DNA of 64,000 nucleotides from contig OX104113.1 of assembly GCA_944474755.1 (NCBI GenBank), positions 57,308,074-57,372,073 on the forward strand. The letters are read 5' to 3'. Below are positions 10,861 through 25,281 of the stretch, piece by piece; the first letter of the stretch is position 1; each line of letters begins with the position of its first letter. The stretch comes from Limnoperna fortunei (taxonomy: Eukaryota; Mollusca; Bivalvia; Mytilida; Modiolidae). The notes below the pieces were generated by a model. The model worked only from the letters and a program-made list of their open reading frames with translations, was not told the DNA's origin and searched no databases. A program made the translations under genes and the position numbers.

Positions 10861-13325
10861 AATAAACTGTACAAAACTCAATAAAGAACCAGTCAATAAC
10901 CTGTACCAAACTCAATAAAAACCAGTCAATAAACTGTACAAAACTCAATAAAGGACCAGTCAATATCTGTACAAAACTAAATAAAGAAACAGTCAATAAA
11001 CTGTACAAAACTCAATAAAGAACCAGTCAATAAACTGTACAAAACTGAACAAAGAACCAGTCATTAAACTGTACAAAACTGAACAAAGAACCAGTCAATA
11101 AACTGTACAAAAGTCAATAAAGAACCAGTCAATAAACTGTACAAAACTCTATAAAGAACCAGTCAACAAACTGTACAAAACTCAATAAAGAACCAGTCAA
11201 TAAACTGTACAAAACTCAATAAAGAACCAGTCAATAAACTGTACAAAACTCAATAAAGAACCAGTCAATAAACTGTACACAAACTAACTGAAAAATCAGT
11301 CAATAAACTGTGCAAAACTAAATAAAGAAACAGTCAATAAACTGTACAAAATTAAATAAAGAACCAGTCAATAAACTGTACAAAACTAAATAAAGAAACA
11401 GTCAATAAACTGTACAAAACTAAATAAAGAACCAGTCAATAAATTGTACACAAACTCAATAAAGAACAAGTCAATAAACTGTAGAAAACTGAATAAAGAA
11501 CCAGTCAATAAACTGTACAAAACTAAATAAAAAACAGTCAATAAACTGTACAAAACTAAATAAAGAACCAGTCAATAAATTGTACACAAACTAAATAAAG
11601 AAACAGTCAATAAACTGTACAAAACTGAATAAAGAACCAGTCAATAAACTGTACAAAACTCAATAAAGAACCAGTCAATAAACTGTACAAAACTGAATAA
11701 AGAACCAGTAAATAAACTGTACAAAACTAAATAAAGAACCAGTCAATAAACTGTACAAAACTCAATAAAGAACCAGTCAATAAACTGTACAAAACTCAAT
11801 AAAGAACCAGTCAATAAACTGTACAAAACTGAATAAAGAACCAGTCAATAAACTGTACAAAACTCAATAAAGAATTAGTCAATAAACTGTACAAAACTCA
11901 ATAAAGAACCAGTCAATAAACTGTACAAAACTCAATAAAGAACCAGTCAATAAACTGTACAAAACTCAATAAAGAACCATTCAATAAACTGTACAAAACT
12001 AAATAAAGAAACAATCAATAAACTGTACAAAACAAAATAAAGAAACAGTCAATAAACTGTACAAAACTAAATAAAGAACCAGTCAATAAATTGTACACAA
12101 ACTAAATAAAGAAACAGTCAATAAACTGTACAAAATTGAATAAAGAACCAGTCAATAAACTGTACAAAACTCAATAAAGAACCAGTCAATAAACATTACA
12201 AATCTGAATAAAGAACCAGTCAATAAACTGTACAAAACTCAATAAAGAACCAGTCAATAAACTGTACAAAACTAAATAAAGAAACAGTCAATAAACTGTA
12301 CAAAACTCAATAAAGAACCAGTCAATAAACTGTACAAAACTCAATAAAGAAACAGTCAATAAACTGTACAAAACTCAATAAAGAACCAGTCAATAAATTG
12401 TCCACAAACTCAATGAAGAAACAGTCAATAAACTGTACAAAACTCAATAAAGAAACAGTCAATAAACTGTACAAAACTGAATAAAGAACAAGTCAATAAA
12501 CTGTACAAAACTCAATAAAGAACCAGTCAATAAACTGTACAAAACTCAATAAAGAAACAGTCAATAAACTGTACAAAACTCAATAAAGAAACAGTCAATA
12601 AACTGAACAAAAGTAAAAAAAGACACAGTCAATAAACTGTACAAAACTCAATAAAGAACCAGCCAATAAACTGTACAAAACTCAATAAAGAACCAGTCAA
12701 TAAACTGTACAAAACTCAATAGAGAAACAGTCAATAAACTGTACAAAACTAAATAAAGAACCAGTCAATAAACTGTACAAAACTGAATAAAGAACCAGTC
12801 AATAAACTGTACAAAACTGAATAAAGAACCAGTCAATAAACAGAACAAAACTGAACAAAGAACCAGTCAATAAACTGTACAAAACTCAATAAAGAAACAG
12901 TCAATAAACTGTACAAAACTGAATAAAGAACCAGTCAATAAACAGTACAAAACTCAATAAAGAACCATTCAATAAACTGTACAAAACTCAATAAAGAAAC
13001 AGTCAATAAACTGTACAAAACTCAATAAAGAAACAGTCAATAAACTGAACAAAATTAAATAAAGAAACAGTCAATAAACTGTACAAAACTCAATAAAGAA
13101 CCAGTCAATAAACTGTACAAAACTCAATAAAGAAACAGTCAAAAAACTGTACAAAACTAAATAAAGAAACAGTCAAGCAACTGTACAAAACTAAATAAAG
13201 AACCAGTCAATAAACTGTACAAAACTCAATAAAGAACCAGTCAATAAACTGTACAAAACTCTATAAAGAACCAGTCAACAAACTGTACAAAACTCAATAA
13301 AGAACCATTCAATAAACTGTACAAA
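10861..13325 (+). repeat. 2.45-kb higher-order block B2
   Basis: This is the directly adjacent second copy of 8411-10860. It ends near 13325, where the expected continuation (CTCAATAAAG) is replaced by CTGAATAAAG and another block. Because B1 and B2 abut exactly and differ at few sites, this is a recent tandem duplication or an assembly artefact of a long repeat. It is also the template for parts of the 15-19-kb block at offsets 4221-4394. Confidence 0.88.
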
Positions 13326-15046
13326 ACTGAATAAAGAACCAGTCAATAAACTGTACAAAATTGAATAAAGAACCAGTCAATAAACTGTACAAAACTCAAT
13401 AAAGAACCAGTCAATAAACATTACAAAACTGAATAAAGAACCAGTCAATAAACTGTACAAAACTCAATAAAGAACCTGTCAAAAAATTGTACAAAACTAA
13501 ATAAAGAAACAGTCAATAAACTGTACAAAACTAAATAAAGAAACAGTCAATAAACTGTACGAAACTCAATAAAGAAACAGTCAATAAACTGTACAAAACT
13601 CTATAAAGAACCAGTCAATAAATTGTCCACAAACTCAATGAAGAAACAGTCAATAAACTGTACAAAACTCAATAAAGAAACAGTCAATAAACTGTACAAA
13701 ACTGAATAAAGAACCAGTCAATAAACTGTACAAAACTCAATAAAGAACCAGTCAATAAACTGTACAAAACTCAATAAAGAAACAGTCAATAAACTGTACA
13801 AAACTCAATATAGAAACAGTCAATAAACTGAACAAAACTAAATAAAGAAACAGTCAATAAACTGTTCAAAACTCAATAAAGAACCAGTCAATAAACTGTA
13901 CAAAACTCAATAAAGAACCAGTCAATAAACTGAACAAAACTCAATAGAGAAACAGTCAATAAACTGTACAAAACTCAATAAAGAACCAGTCAATAAACTG
14001 TACAAAACTGAATAAAGAACCAGTCAATAAACTGTACAAAACTGAATAAAGAACCAGTCAATAAACAGAACAAAACTGAACAAAGAACCAGTCAATAAAC
14101 TGTACAAAACTCAATAAAGAAACAGTCAATAAACTGTACAAAACTGAATAAAGAACCAGTCAATACACTGTACAAAACTCAATAAAGAACCAGTCTATAA
14201 ACTGTACAAAACTCAATAAAGAACAGTCAATAAACTGTACAAAACTCAATAAAGAAACAGTCAATATACTGAACAAAACTAAATAAAGAAACAGTCAATA
14301 AACTGTACAAAACTCAATAAAGAACCAGTCAATAAACTGTACAAAACTCAATAAAGAACCAGTCAATAAACTGTACAAAACTCAATAGAGAAACAGTCAA
14401 TAAACTGTACAAAGCTCAATAAAGAACCAGTCAATAAACTGTACAAAACTGAATAAAGAACCAGTCAATAAACTGTACAAAACTGAATAAAGAACCAGTC
14501 AATAAACAGAACAAAACTGAACAAAGAACCAGTCAATAAACTGTACAAAACTCAATAAAGAAACAGTCAATAAACTGTACAAAACTGAATAAAGAACCAG
14601 TCAATAAACTGTACAAAACTCAATAAAGAACCAGTCAATAAACTGTACAAAACTCAATAAAGAAACAGTCAATAAACTGTACAAAACTAAATAAAGAAAC
14701 AGTCAATAAATTGTACAAAACTGAATAAAGAACCAGTCAATAAACTGTACAAAACTAAATAAAGAACCAGTTAATAAATTGGACACAAACTCAAAAAAGA
14801 GCCAGTCAATAAACTGTACAAAACTTAATAAAGAACCAGTCAATAAACTGTACAAAACTCAATAAAGAACCAGTCAATAAATTGTACACAAACTCAATTA
14901 AGAACCATTCAATAAATTGTACAAAACTCAATAAAGAACCAGTCAATAAACATTACAAAACTGAATAAAAAAACCAGTCAATAAACTGTACAAAACTCAA
15001 TAAAGAAACAGTCAATAAACTGTACAAAACTCAATAAAGAACCAGT
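13326..15046 (+). repeat. Bridge region with 442-bp internal duplication
   Basis: This stretch links the 2.45-kb pair to the 4.15-kb pair and has no unique sequence. Within it, AAACAGAACAAAACTG at 14065 recurs at 14507 (442 bp, 13 monomers) and CAATAGAGAAACAG at 13942 recurs at 14383 (441 bp). The one-base difference comes from a 33-bp monomer at about 14221. The end of the region carries the third copy of the rare GGACAC marker (14771). Confidence 0.8.
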
Positions 15047-18000
15047 CATTCAACTGTACAAAAATAAATAAAGAAACAGTCAATAAACTGTACAAAACTC
15101 AATAAAGAACCAGTCAATAACCTGTACAAAACTCAATAAAAACCAGTCAATAAACTGTACAAAACTCAATAAAGAACCAGTCAATATCTGTACAAAACTA
15201 AATAAAGAAACAGTCAATAAACTGTACAAAACTCAATAAAGAACCAGTCAATAAACTGTACAAAACTGAACAAAGAACCAGTCATTAAACTGTACAAAAC
15301 TGAACAAAGAACCAGTCAATAAACTGTACAAAAGTCAATAAAGAACCAGTCAATAAACTGTACAAAACTCTATAAAGAACCAGTCAACAAACTGTACAAA
15401 ACTCAATAAAGAACCAGTCAATAAACTGTACAAAACTGAATAAAGAACCGGTCAATAAACTGTACAAAACTCAATAAAGAACCAGTCAATAAACTGTACA
15501 CAAACTAACTGAAAAATCAGTCAATAAACTGTGCAAAACTAAATAAAGAAACAGTCAATAAACTGTACAAAATTAAAAAAAGAACCAGTCAATAAACTGT
15601 ACAAAACTAAATAAAGAAACAGTCAATAAACTGTACAAAACTAAATAAAGAACCAGTCAATAAATTGTACACAAACTCAATAAAGAACAAGTCAATAAAC
15701 TGTAGAAAACTGAATAAAGAACCAGTCAATAAACTGTACAAAACTAAATAAAAAACAGTCAATAAACTGTACAAAACTAAATAAAGAACCAGTCAATAAA
15801 TTGTACACAAACTAAATAAAGAAACAGTCAATAAACTGTACAAAACTGAATAAAGAACCAGTCAATAAACTGTACAAAACTCAATAAAGAACCAGTCAAT
15901 AAACTGTACAAAACTGAATAAAGAACCAGTAAATAAACTGTACAAAACTAAATAAAGAACCAGTCAATAAACTGTACAAAACTTAATAAAGAACCAGTCA
16001 ATAAACTGTACAAAACTCAATAAAGAACCAGTCAATAAACTGTACAAAACTGAATAAAGAACCAGTCAATAAACTGTACAAAACTCAATAAAGAATTAGT
16101 CAATAAACTGTACAAAACTCAATAAAGAACCAGTCAATAAACTGTACAAAACTCAATAAAGAACCAGTCACTAAACTGTACAAAACTCAATAAAGAACCA
16201 GTCAATAAACTGTACAAAACTAAATAAAGAAACAATCAATAAACTGTACAAAACAAAATAAAGAAACAGTCAATAAACTGTACAAAACTAAATAAAGAAC
16301 CAGTCAATAAATTGTACACAAACTAAATAAAGAAACAGTCAATAAACTGTACAAAACAAAATTTAAAAAAACAGTCAATAAACTGTACAAAGCTAAATAA
16401 AGAACCAGTCATTAAATTGTACACAAACTCAATAAAGAAAAAGTCAATAAACTGTACAAAACTGAATAAAGAACAAGTCAATAAACTGTACAAAACTCAA
16501 TAAAGAACCAGTCAATAAACTGTACAAAATTGAATAAAGAACCAGTCAATAAACTGTACAAAACTCAATAAAGAACCAGTCAATAAACATTACAAAACTG
16601 AATAAAGAACCAGTCAATAAACTGTACAAAACTCAATAAAGAACCAGTCAATAAACTGTACAAAACTAAATAAAGAAACAGTCAATAAACTGTACAAAAC
16701 TAAATAAAGAAACAGTCAATAAACTGTACAAAACTCAATAAAGAAACAGTCAATAAACTATACAAAACTCAATAAAGAACCAGTCAATAAATTGTCCACA
16801 AACTCAATGAAGAAACAGTCAATAAACAGTACAAAACTCAATAAAGAAACAGTCAATAAACTGTACAAAACTGAATAAAGAACAAGTCAATAAACTGTAC
16901 AAAACTCAATAAAGAACCAGTCAATAAACTGTACAAAACTCAATAAAGAAACAGTCAATAAACTGTACAAAACTCAATAAAGAAACAGTCAATAAACTGA
17001 ACAAAAGTAAAAAAAGACACAGTCAATAAACTGAACAAAACTCAATAAAGAACCAGCCAATAAACTGTACAAAACTCAATAAAGAACCAGTCAATAAACT
17101 GTACAAAACTCAATAGAGAAACAGTCATTAAACTGTACAAAACTAAATAAAGAACCAGTCAATAAACTGTACAAAACTGAATAAAGAACCAGTCAATAAA
17201 CTGTACAAAACTGAATAAAGAACCAGTCAATAAACAGAACAAAACTGAACAAAGAACCAGTCAATAAACTGTACAAAACTCAATAAAGAAACAGTCAATA
17301 AACTGTACAAAACTGAATAAAGAACCAGTCAATAAACAGTACAAAACTCAATAAAGAACCATTCAATAAACTGTACAAAACTCAATAAAGAAACAGTCAA
17401 TAAACTGTACAAAACTCAATAAAGAAACAGTCAATAAACTGAACAAAATTAAATAAAGAAACAGTCAATAAACTGTACAAAACTCAATAAAGAACCAGTC
17501 AATAAACTGTACAAAACTCAATAAAGAAACAGTCAAAAAACTGTACAAAACTAAATAAAGAAACAGTCAAGCAACTGTACAAAACTAAATAAAGAACCAG
17601 TCAATAAACTGTACAAAACTCAATAAAGAACCAGTCAATAAACTGTACAAAACTCTATAAAGAACCAGTCAACAAACTGTACAAAACTCAATAAAGAACC
17701 AGTCAATAAACTGTACAAAACTGAATAAAGAACCAGTCAATAAACTGTACAAAATTGAATAAAGAACCAGTCAATAAACTGTACAAAACTCAATAAAGAA
17801 CCAGTCAATAAACATTACAAAACTGAATAAAGAACCAGTCAATAAACTGTACAAAACTCAATAAAGAACCTGTCAATAAATTGTACAAAACTAAATAAAG
17901 AAACAGTCAATAAACTGTACAAAACTAAATAAATAAACAGTCAATAAACTGTACGAAACTCAATAAAGAAACAGTCAATAAACTGTACAAAACTCAATAA

Positions 18001-19200
18001 AGAACCAGTCAATAAATTGTCCACAAACTCAATGAAGAAACAGTCAATAAACTGTACAAAACTCAATAAAGAAACAGTCAATAAACTGTACAAAACTGAA
18101 TAAAGAACCAGTCAATAAACTGTACAAAACTCAATAAAGAACCAGTCAATAAACTGTACAAAACTCAATAAAGAAACAGTCAATAAACTGTACAAAACTC
18201 AATAAAGAAACAGTCAATAAACTGAACAAAACTAAATAAAGAAACAGTCAATAAACTGTACAAAACTCAATAAAGAACCAGTCAATAAACTGTACAAAAC
18301 TCAATAAAGAACCAGTCAATAAACTGAACAAAACTCAATAGAGAAACAGTCAATAAACTGTACAAAACTGAATAAAGAACCAGTCAATAAACTGTACAAA
18401 ACTGAATAAAGAACCAGTCAATAAACAGAACAAAACTGAACAAAGAACCAGTCAATAAACTGTACAAAACTCAATAAAGAAACAGTCAATAAACTGTACA
18501 AAACTGAATAAAGAACCAGTCAATACACTGTACAAAACTCAATAAAGAACCAGTCAATAAACTGTACAAAACTCAATAAAGAACCAGTCAATAAACTGTA
18601 CAAAACTCAATAAAGAAACAGTCAATAAACTGAACAAAATTAAATAAAGAACCAGTCAATAAACTGTACAAAACTCAATAAAGAACAAGTCAATAAACTG
18701 TACAAAACTCAATAAAGAAACAGTCAAAAAACTGTACAAAACTAAATAAAGAAACAGTCAAGAAACTGTACAAAACTAAATAAAGAACCAGTCAATAAAC
18801 TGTACAAAACTAAATAAAGAACCAGTCAATAAACTGTACAAAACTCAATAAAGAACCAGTCAATAAACTGTACAAAACTCAATAAAGAAACAGTCAATAA
18901 ACTGTACAAAACTGAATAAAGAACCAGTCAATAAACTGTACAAAACTGAATAAAGAACCAGTCAATAAACTGTACAAAACTGAATAAAGAACCAGTCAAT
19001 AAAAAGAACAAAACTGAACAAAGTACCAGTCAATAAACTGTACAAAACTCAATAAAGAAACAGTCAATAAACTGTACAAAACTGAATAAAGAACCAGTCA
19101 ATAAACTGTACAAAACTCAATAAAGAACCAGTCAATAAACTGTACAAAACTCAATAAAGAAACAGTCAATAAACTGTACAAAACTCAATAAAGAACCAGT
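15047..19200 (+). repeat. 4.15-kb higher-order block C1
   Basis: The marker CATTCAACTG at 15047 recurs at 19201, exactly where this block ends, so the two copies are adjacent. Other shared markers at 4154-4189 bp are CAAACTAACTGAAAAATC (15502/19656), the A-run monomer (16356/20511), AAGAACCTGTC (17865/22054) and AAGTACCAGTC (19022/23211). The offset grows by 35 bp within the block, so one copy has one more 35-bp unit. About 122 monomers. Confidence 0.87.
16346..16520 (+). repeat. 173-bp insertion with the first A-run monomer
   Basis: When 15-19 kb is compared with 10.9-13.3 kb, the offset jumps from 4221 to 4394 here, so about five extra monomers are present. The extra segment opens with ACAAAATTTAAAAAAACAG, a monomer whose AATAAAGAAC part has turned into an A-run. 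None occurs upstream, and the type recurs about every 1-4 kb downstream. It therefore marks the entry of a new monomer class into this array segment. Confidence 0.8.
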
Positions 19201-22200
19201 CATTCAACTGTACAAAAATAAATAAAGAAACAGTCAATAAACTGTACAAAACCCAATAAAGAACCAGTCAATAACCTGTACAAAACTCAATAAAAACCAG
19301 TCAATAAACTGTACAAAACTCAATAAAGAACCAGTCAATATCAGTACAAAACTAAATAAAGAAACAGTCAATAAACTGTACAAAACTCAATAAAGAACCA
19401 GTCAATAAACTGTACAAAACTGAACAAAGAACCAGTCAATAAACTGTACAAAACTGAACAAAGAACCAGTCAATAAACTGTACAAAAGTCAATAAAGAAC
19501 CAGTCAATAAACTGTACAAAACTCTATAAAGAACCAGTCAACAAACTGTACAAAACTCAATAAAGAACCAGTCAATAAACTGTACAAAACTGAATAAAGA
19601 ACCGGTCAATAAACTGTACAAAACTCAATAAAGAACCAGTCAATAAACTGTACACAAACTAACTGAAAAATCAGTCAATAAACTGTGCAAAACTAAATAA
19701 AGAAACAGTCAATAAACTGTACAAAATTAAATAAAGAACCAGTCAATAAACTGTACAAAACTAAATAAAGAAACAGTCAATAAACTGTACAAAACTCAAT
19801 AAAGAACCAGTCAATAAATTGTACACAAACTCAATAAAGAACAAGTCAATAAACTGTAGAAAACTGAATAAAGAACCAGTCAATAAACTGTACAAAACTA
19901 AATAAAAAACAGTCAATAAACTGTACAAAACTAAATAAAGAACCAGTCAATAAATTGTACACAAACTAAATAAAGAAACAGTCAATAAACTGTACAAAAC
20001 TGAATAAAGAACCAGTCAATAAACTGTACAAAACTCAATAAAGAACCAGTCAATAAACTGTACAAAACTGAATAAAGAACCAGTAAATAAACTGTACAAA
20101 ACTCAATAAAGAACCAGTCAATAAACTGTACAAAACTTAATAAAGAACCAGTCAATAAACTGTACAAAACTCAATAAAGAACCAGTCAATAAACTGTACA
20201 AAACTGAATAAAGAACCAGTCAATAAACTGTCCAAAACTCAATAAAGAATTAGTCAATAAACTGTACAAAACTCAATAAAGAACCAGTCAATAAACTGTA
20301 CAAAACTCAATAAAGAACCAGTCAATAAACTGTACAAAACTCAATAAAGAACCAGTCAATAAACTGTACAAAACTAAATAAAGAAACAATCAATAAACTG
20401 TACAAAACAAAATAAAGAAACAGTCAATAAACTGTACAAAACTAAATAAAGAACCAGTCAATAAATTGTACACAAACTAAATAAAGAAACAGTCAATAAA
20501 CTGTACAAAACAAAATTAAAAAAACAGTCAATAAACTGTACAAAGCTAAATAAAGAACCAGTCATTAAATTGTACACAAACTCAATAAAGAAAAAGTCAA
20601 TAAACTGTACAAAACTGAATGAAGAACAAGTCAATAAACTGTACAAAACTCAAAAATGAACCAGTCAATAAACTGTACAAAAACTCAATAAAGAACCAGT
20701 CAATAAACTGTACAAAATTGAATAAAGAACCAGTCAATAAACTGTACAAAACTCAATAAAGAACCAGTCAATAAACATTACAAAACTGAATAAAGAACCA
20801 GTCAATAAACTGTACAAAACTCAATAAAGAACCAGTCAATAAACTGTACAAAACTAAATAAAGAAACAGTCAATAAACTGTACAAAACTAAATAAAGAAA
20901 CAGTCAATAAACTGTACAAAACTCAATAAAGAAACAGTCAATAAACTGTACAAAACTCAATAAAGAACCAGTCAATAAATTGTCCACAAACTCAATGAAG
21001 AAACAGTCAATAAACTGTACAAAACTCAATAAAGAAACAGTCAATAAACTGTACAAAACTGAATAAAGAACAAGTCAATAAACTGTACAAAACTCAATAA
21101 AGAACCAGTCAATAAACTGCACAAAACTCAATAAAGAAACAGTCAATAAACTGTACAAAACTCTATAAAGAAACAGTAAATAAACTGAACAAAACTAAAA
21201 AAAGACACAGTCAATAAACTGTACAAAACTCAATAAAGAACCAGCCAATAAACTGTACAAAACTCAATAAAGAACCAGTCAATAAACTGTACAAAACTCA
21301 ATAGAGAAACAGTCAATAAACTGTACAAAACTAAATAAAGAACCAGTCAATAAACTGTACAAAACTGAAAAAAAGAACCAGTCAATAAACTGTACAAAAC
21401 TGAATAAAGAACCAGTCAATAAACAGAACAAAACTGAACAAAGAACCAGTCAATAAACTGTACAAAACTCAATAAAGAAACAGTCAAGTAACTGTACAAA
21501 ACTGAATAAAGAACTAGTCAATAAACTGTACAAAACTCAATAAAGAACCAGTCAATAAACTGTACAAAACTCAATAAAGAAACAGTCAATAAACTGTACA
21601 AAACTCAATAAAGAAACAGTCAATAAACTGAACAAAATTAAATAAAGAAACAGTCAATAAACTGTACAAAACTCAATAAAGAACCAGTCAATAAACTGTA
21701 CAAAACTCAATAAAGAAACAGTCAAAAAACTGTACAAAACTAAATAAAGAAACAGTCAAGCAACTGTACAAAACTAAATAAAGAACCAGTCAATAAACTG
21801 TACAAAACTCAATAAAGAACCAGTCAATAAACTGTACAAAACTCTATAAAGAACCAGTCAACAAACTGTACAAAACTCAATAAAGAACCAGTCAATAAAC
21901 TGTACAAAACTGAATAAAGAACCGGTCAATAAACTGTACAAAATTGAATAAAGAACCAGTCAATAAACTGTACAAAACTCAATAAAGAACCAGTCAATAA
22001 ACATTACAAAACTGAATAAAGAACCAGTCAATAAACTGTACAAAACTCAATAAAGAACCTGTCAATAAATTGTACAAAACTAAATAAAGAAACAGTCAAT
22101 AAACTGTACAAAACTAAATAAAGAAACAGTCAATAAACTGTACGAAACTCAATAAAGAAACAGTCAATAAACTGTACAAAACTCAATAAAGAACCAGTCA

Positions 22201-23325
22201 ATAAATTGTCCACAAACTCAATGAAGAAACAGTCAATAAACTGTACAAAACTCAATAAAGAAACAGTCAATAAACTGTACAACACTGAATAAAGAACCAG
22301 TCAATAAACTGTACAAAACTCAATAAAGAACCAGTCAATAAACTGTACAAAACTCAATAAAGAAACAGTCAATAAACTGTACAAAACTCAATAAAGAAAC
22401 AGTCAATAAGCTGAACCAAACTAAATAAAGAAACAGTCAATAAACTGTACAAAACTCAATAAAGAACCAGTCAATAAACTGTACAAAACTCAATAAAGAA
22501 CCAGTCAATAAACTGTACAAAACTCAATAGAGAAACAGTCAATAAACTGTACAAAACTCAATAAAGAACCAGTCAATAAACTGTACAAAACTGAATAAAC
22601 AACCAGTCAATAAACTGTACAAAACTGAATAAAGAACCAGTCAATAAACAGAACAAAACTGAACAAAGAACCAGTCAATAAACTGTACAAAACTCAATAA
22701 AGAAACAGTCAATAAACTGTACAAAACTGAATAAAGAACCAGTCAATACACTGTACAAAACTCAATAAAGAACCAGTCAATAAACTGTACAAAACTCAAT
22801 AAAGAAACAGTAAATAAACTGTACAAAACTCAATAAAGAACCAGTCAATAAACTGAACAAAATTAAATAAAGAAACAGTCAATAAACTGTACAAAACTCA
22901 ATAAAGAACAAGTCAATAAACTGTACAAAACTCAATAAAGAAACAGTCAAAAAACTGTACAAAACTAAATAAAGAAACAGTCAAGAAACTGTACAAAACT
23001 AAATAAAGAACCAGTCAATAAACTGTACAAAACTCAATAAAGAACCAGTCAATAAACTGTACAAAACTCAATAAAGAAACAGTCAATAAACTGTACAAAA
23101 CTAAATAAAGAACCAGTCAATAAACTGTACAAAACTGAATAAAGAACCAGTCAATAAACTGTACAAAACTGAATAAAGAACCAGTCAATAAAAAGAACAA
23201 AACTGAACAAAGTACCAGTCAATAAACTGTACAAAACTCAATAAAGAAACAGTCAATAAACTGTACAAAACTGAATAAAGAACCAGTCAATAAACTGTAC
23301 AAAACTCAATAAAGAACCAGTCAAT
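19201..23325 (+). repeat. 4.19-kb higher-order block C2
   Basis: This is the second copy of 15047-19200. It follows C1 to about 23325, then departs at CAATACACTGTACAAACC. Private changes in C2 include GAATGAAGAAC at about 20618 and CTGTCCAAAAC at about 20230. It carries the longest cluster of minus-strand open frame seen in this part, which is a repeat effect and not a gene. Confidence 0.85.
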
Positions 23326-23440
23326 ACACTGTACAAACCTCAATAAAGAACCAGTCAATAAACTGTACAAAGCTCAATAAAGAACCAGTCAATAAACTGT
23401 ACAAAACTCAAAAAAGAAACAGTCAATAAACTGTACAAAA
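22165..23440 (+). repeat. 1.28-kb block D1 (partner 24006-25281)
   Basis: A constant offset of 1841 bp links AATGAAGAAAC (22220/24061), CAACACTGAATAAAG, AAGCTGAACCAAAC (22410/24251) and the CAAAAAAGAAACAG monomer at the right edge. It overlaps the right part of the 4.19-kb block, so this duplication took place after or alongside that one. Confidence 0.82.
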
Positions 23441-24005
23441 CTCAATAAAGAACCAGTCAATAAACTGTACAAAACAAAATAAAGAAACAGTCAATAAACT
23501 GTACAAAACTAAATAAAGAAACAGTCAATAAACTGTACAAAACTAAATAAAGAACCAGTCAATAAATTGTACACAAACTAAATAAATAAACAGTCAATAA
23601 ACTGTACAAAACAAAATTAAAAAAACAGTCAATAAACTGTACAAAACTAAATAAAGAACCAGTCAATAAATTGTACACAAACTCAATAAAGAACCAGTCA
23701 ATAAACTGTACAAAACTGAATAAAGAACCAGTCAATAAACTGAACAAAACTCAATAAAGAACCAGTCAATAATCTGTACACAAACTCAATAAAGAACAAG
23801 TCAATAAACTGTACAAAACTGAATAAAGAACCAGTCAATAAACTGTACAAAACTCAAAAAAGAACCAGTCAATAAACTGTACAAAACTCAATAAAGAACC
23901 AGTCAATAAACTGTACAAAACTGAATAAAGAACCAGTCAATAAAATGTACAAAACTAAATAAAGAACCAGTCAATAAACATTACAAAACTCAATAAAGAA
24001 CCAGT
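23441..24005 (+). repeat. Spacer monomers with an A-run unit
   Basis: This stretch lies between the two 1,841-bp-offset copies and contains ordinary monomers. It includes two 35-bp units and the monomer ACAAAATTAAAAAAACAG at about 23611. The order (35-mer, AAATAAATAAACAG, A-run, 35-mer, CTGAACAAAAC, AATCTGTACAC, GAACAAGTC) is the signature cassette that recurs at about 28.0, 30.0, 33.7, 37.2, 39.7, 41.6, 44.0, 45.4, 47.2, 48.5, 57.7, 59.3, 61.2 and 62.7 kb. Confidence 0.8.
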
Positions 24006-25281
24006 CAATAAACTGTACAAAACTCAATAAAGAACCAGTCAATAAATTGTACACAAACTCAATGAAGAAACAGTCAATAAACTGTACAAAACTCAATAAA
24101 GAAACAGTCAATAAACTGTACAACACTGAATAAAGAACCAGTCAATAAACTGTACAAAACTCAATAAAGAACCAGTCAATAAACTGTACAAAACTCAATA
24201 AAGAAACAGTCAATAAACTGTACAAAACTCAATAAAGAAACAGTCAATAAGCTGAACCAAACTAAATAAAGAAACAGTCAATAAACTGTACAAAACTCAA
24301 TAAAGAACCAGTCAATAAACTGTACAAAACTCAATAAAGAACCAGTCAATAAACTGTACAAAACTCAATAGAGAAACAGTCAATAAACTGTACAAAACTC
24401 AATAAAGAACCAGTCAATAAACTGTACAAAACTGAATAAACAACCAGTCAATAAACTGTACAAAACTGAATAAAGAACCAGTCAATAAACAGAACAAAAC
24501 TGAACAAAGAACCAGTCAATAAACTGTACAAAACTCAATAAAGAAACAGTCAATAAACTGTACAAAACTGAATAAAGAACCAGTCAATACACTGTACAAA
24601 ACTCAATAAAGAACCAGTCAATAAACTGTACAAAACTCAATAAAGAAACAGTAAATAAACTGTACAAAACTCAATAAAGAAACAGTCAATAAACTGAACA
24701 AAATTAAATAAAGAAACAGTCAATAAACTGTACAAAACTCAATAAAGAACAAGTCAATAAACTGTACAAAACTCAATAAAGAAACAGTCAAAAAACTGTA
24801 CAAAACTAAATAAAGAAACAGTCAAGAAACTGTACAAAACTAAATAAAGAACCAGTCAATAAACTGTACAAAACTCAATAAAGAACCAGTCAATAAACTG
24901 TACAAAACTCAATAAAGAAACAGTCAATAAACTGTACAAAACTAAATAAAGAACCAGTCAATAAACTGTACAAAACTGAATAAAGAACCAGTCAATAAAC
25001 TGTACAAAACTGAATAAAGAACCAGTCAATAAAAAGAACAAAACTGAACAAAGTACCAGTCAATAAACTGTACAAAACTCAATAAAGAACCAGTCAATAA
25101 ACTGTACAAAACTGAATAAAGAACCAGTCAATAAACTGTACAAAACTCAATAAAGAACCAGTCAATACACTGTACAAACCTCAATAAAGAACCAGTCAAT
25201 AAACTGTACAAAGCTCAATAAAGAACCAGTCAATAAACTGTACAAAACTCAAAAAAGAAACAGTCAATAAACTGTACAAAA
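24006..25281 (+). repeat. 1.28-kb block D2
   Basis: Second copy of 22165-23440 at offset 1841. It reproduces rare changes such as CAACACTG and AAGCTGAACC. Its right half was then duplicated again as a 714-bp unit. Confidence 0.82.
24567..25280 (+). repeat. 714-bp tandem duplication, copy 1
   Basis: CAGTCAATACACTG at 24581 recurs at 25295 and AAGTACCAGTC at 25051 recurs at 25765, both exactly 714 bp or 21 monomers apart. An offset of a whole number of monomers fits an in-register unequal exchange or slippage. Few differences are seen, for example GAACCAGTC against GAAACAGTC at about 25090/25804. Confidence 0.86.

Noticed and set aside
19982..20646. Minus-strand open frames of 61-62 codons near 20 kb
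   Set aside because: Same repeat-translation effect. They are slightly longer than in the pure consensus only because variants that avoid TGA, and length variants, delay the stop.
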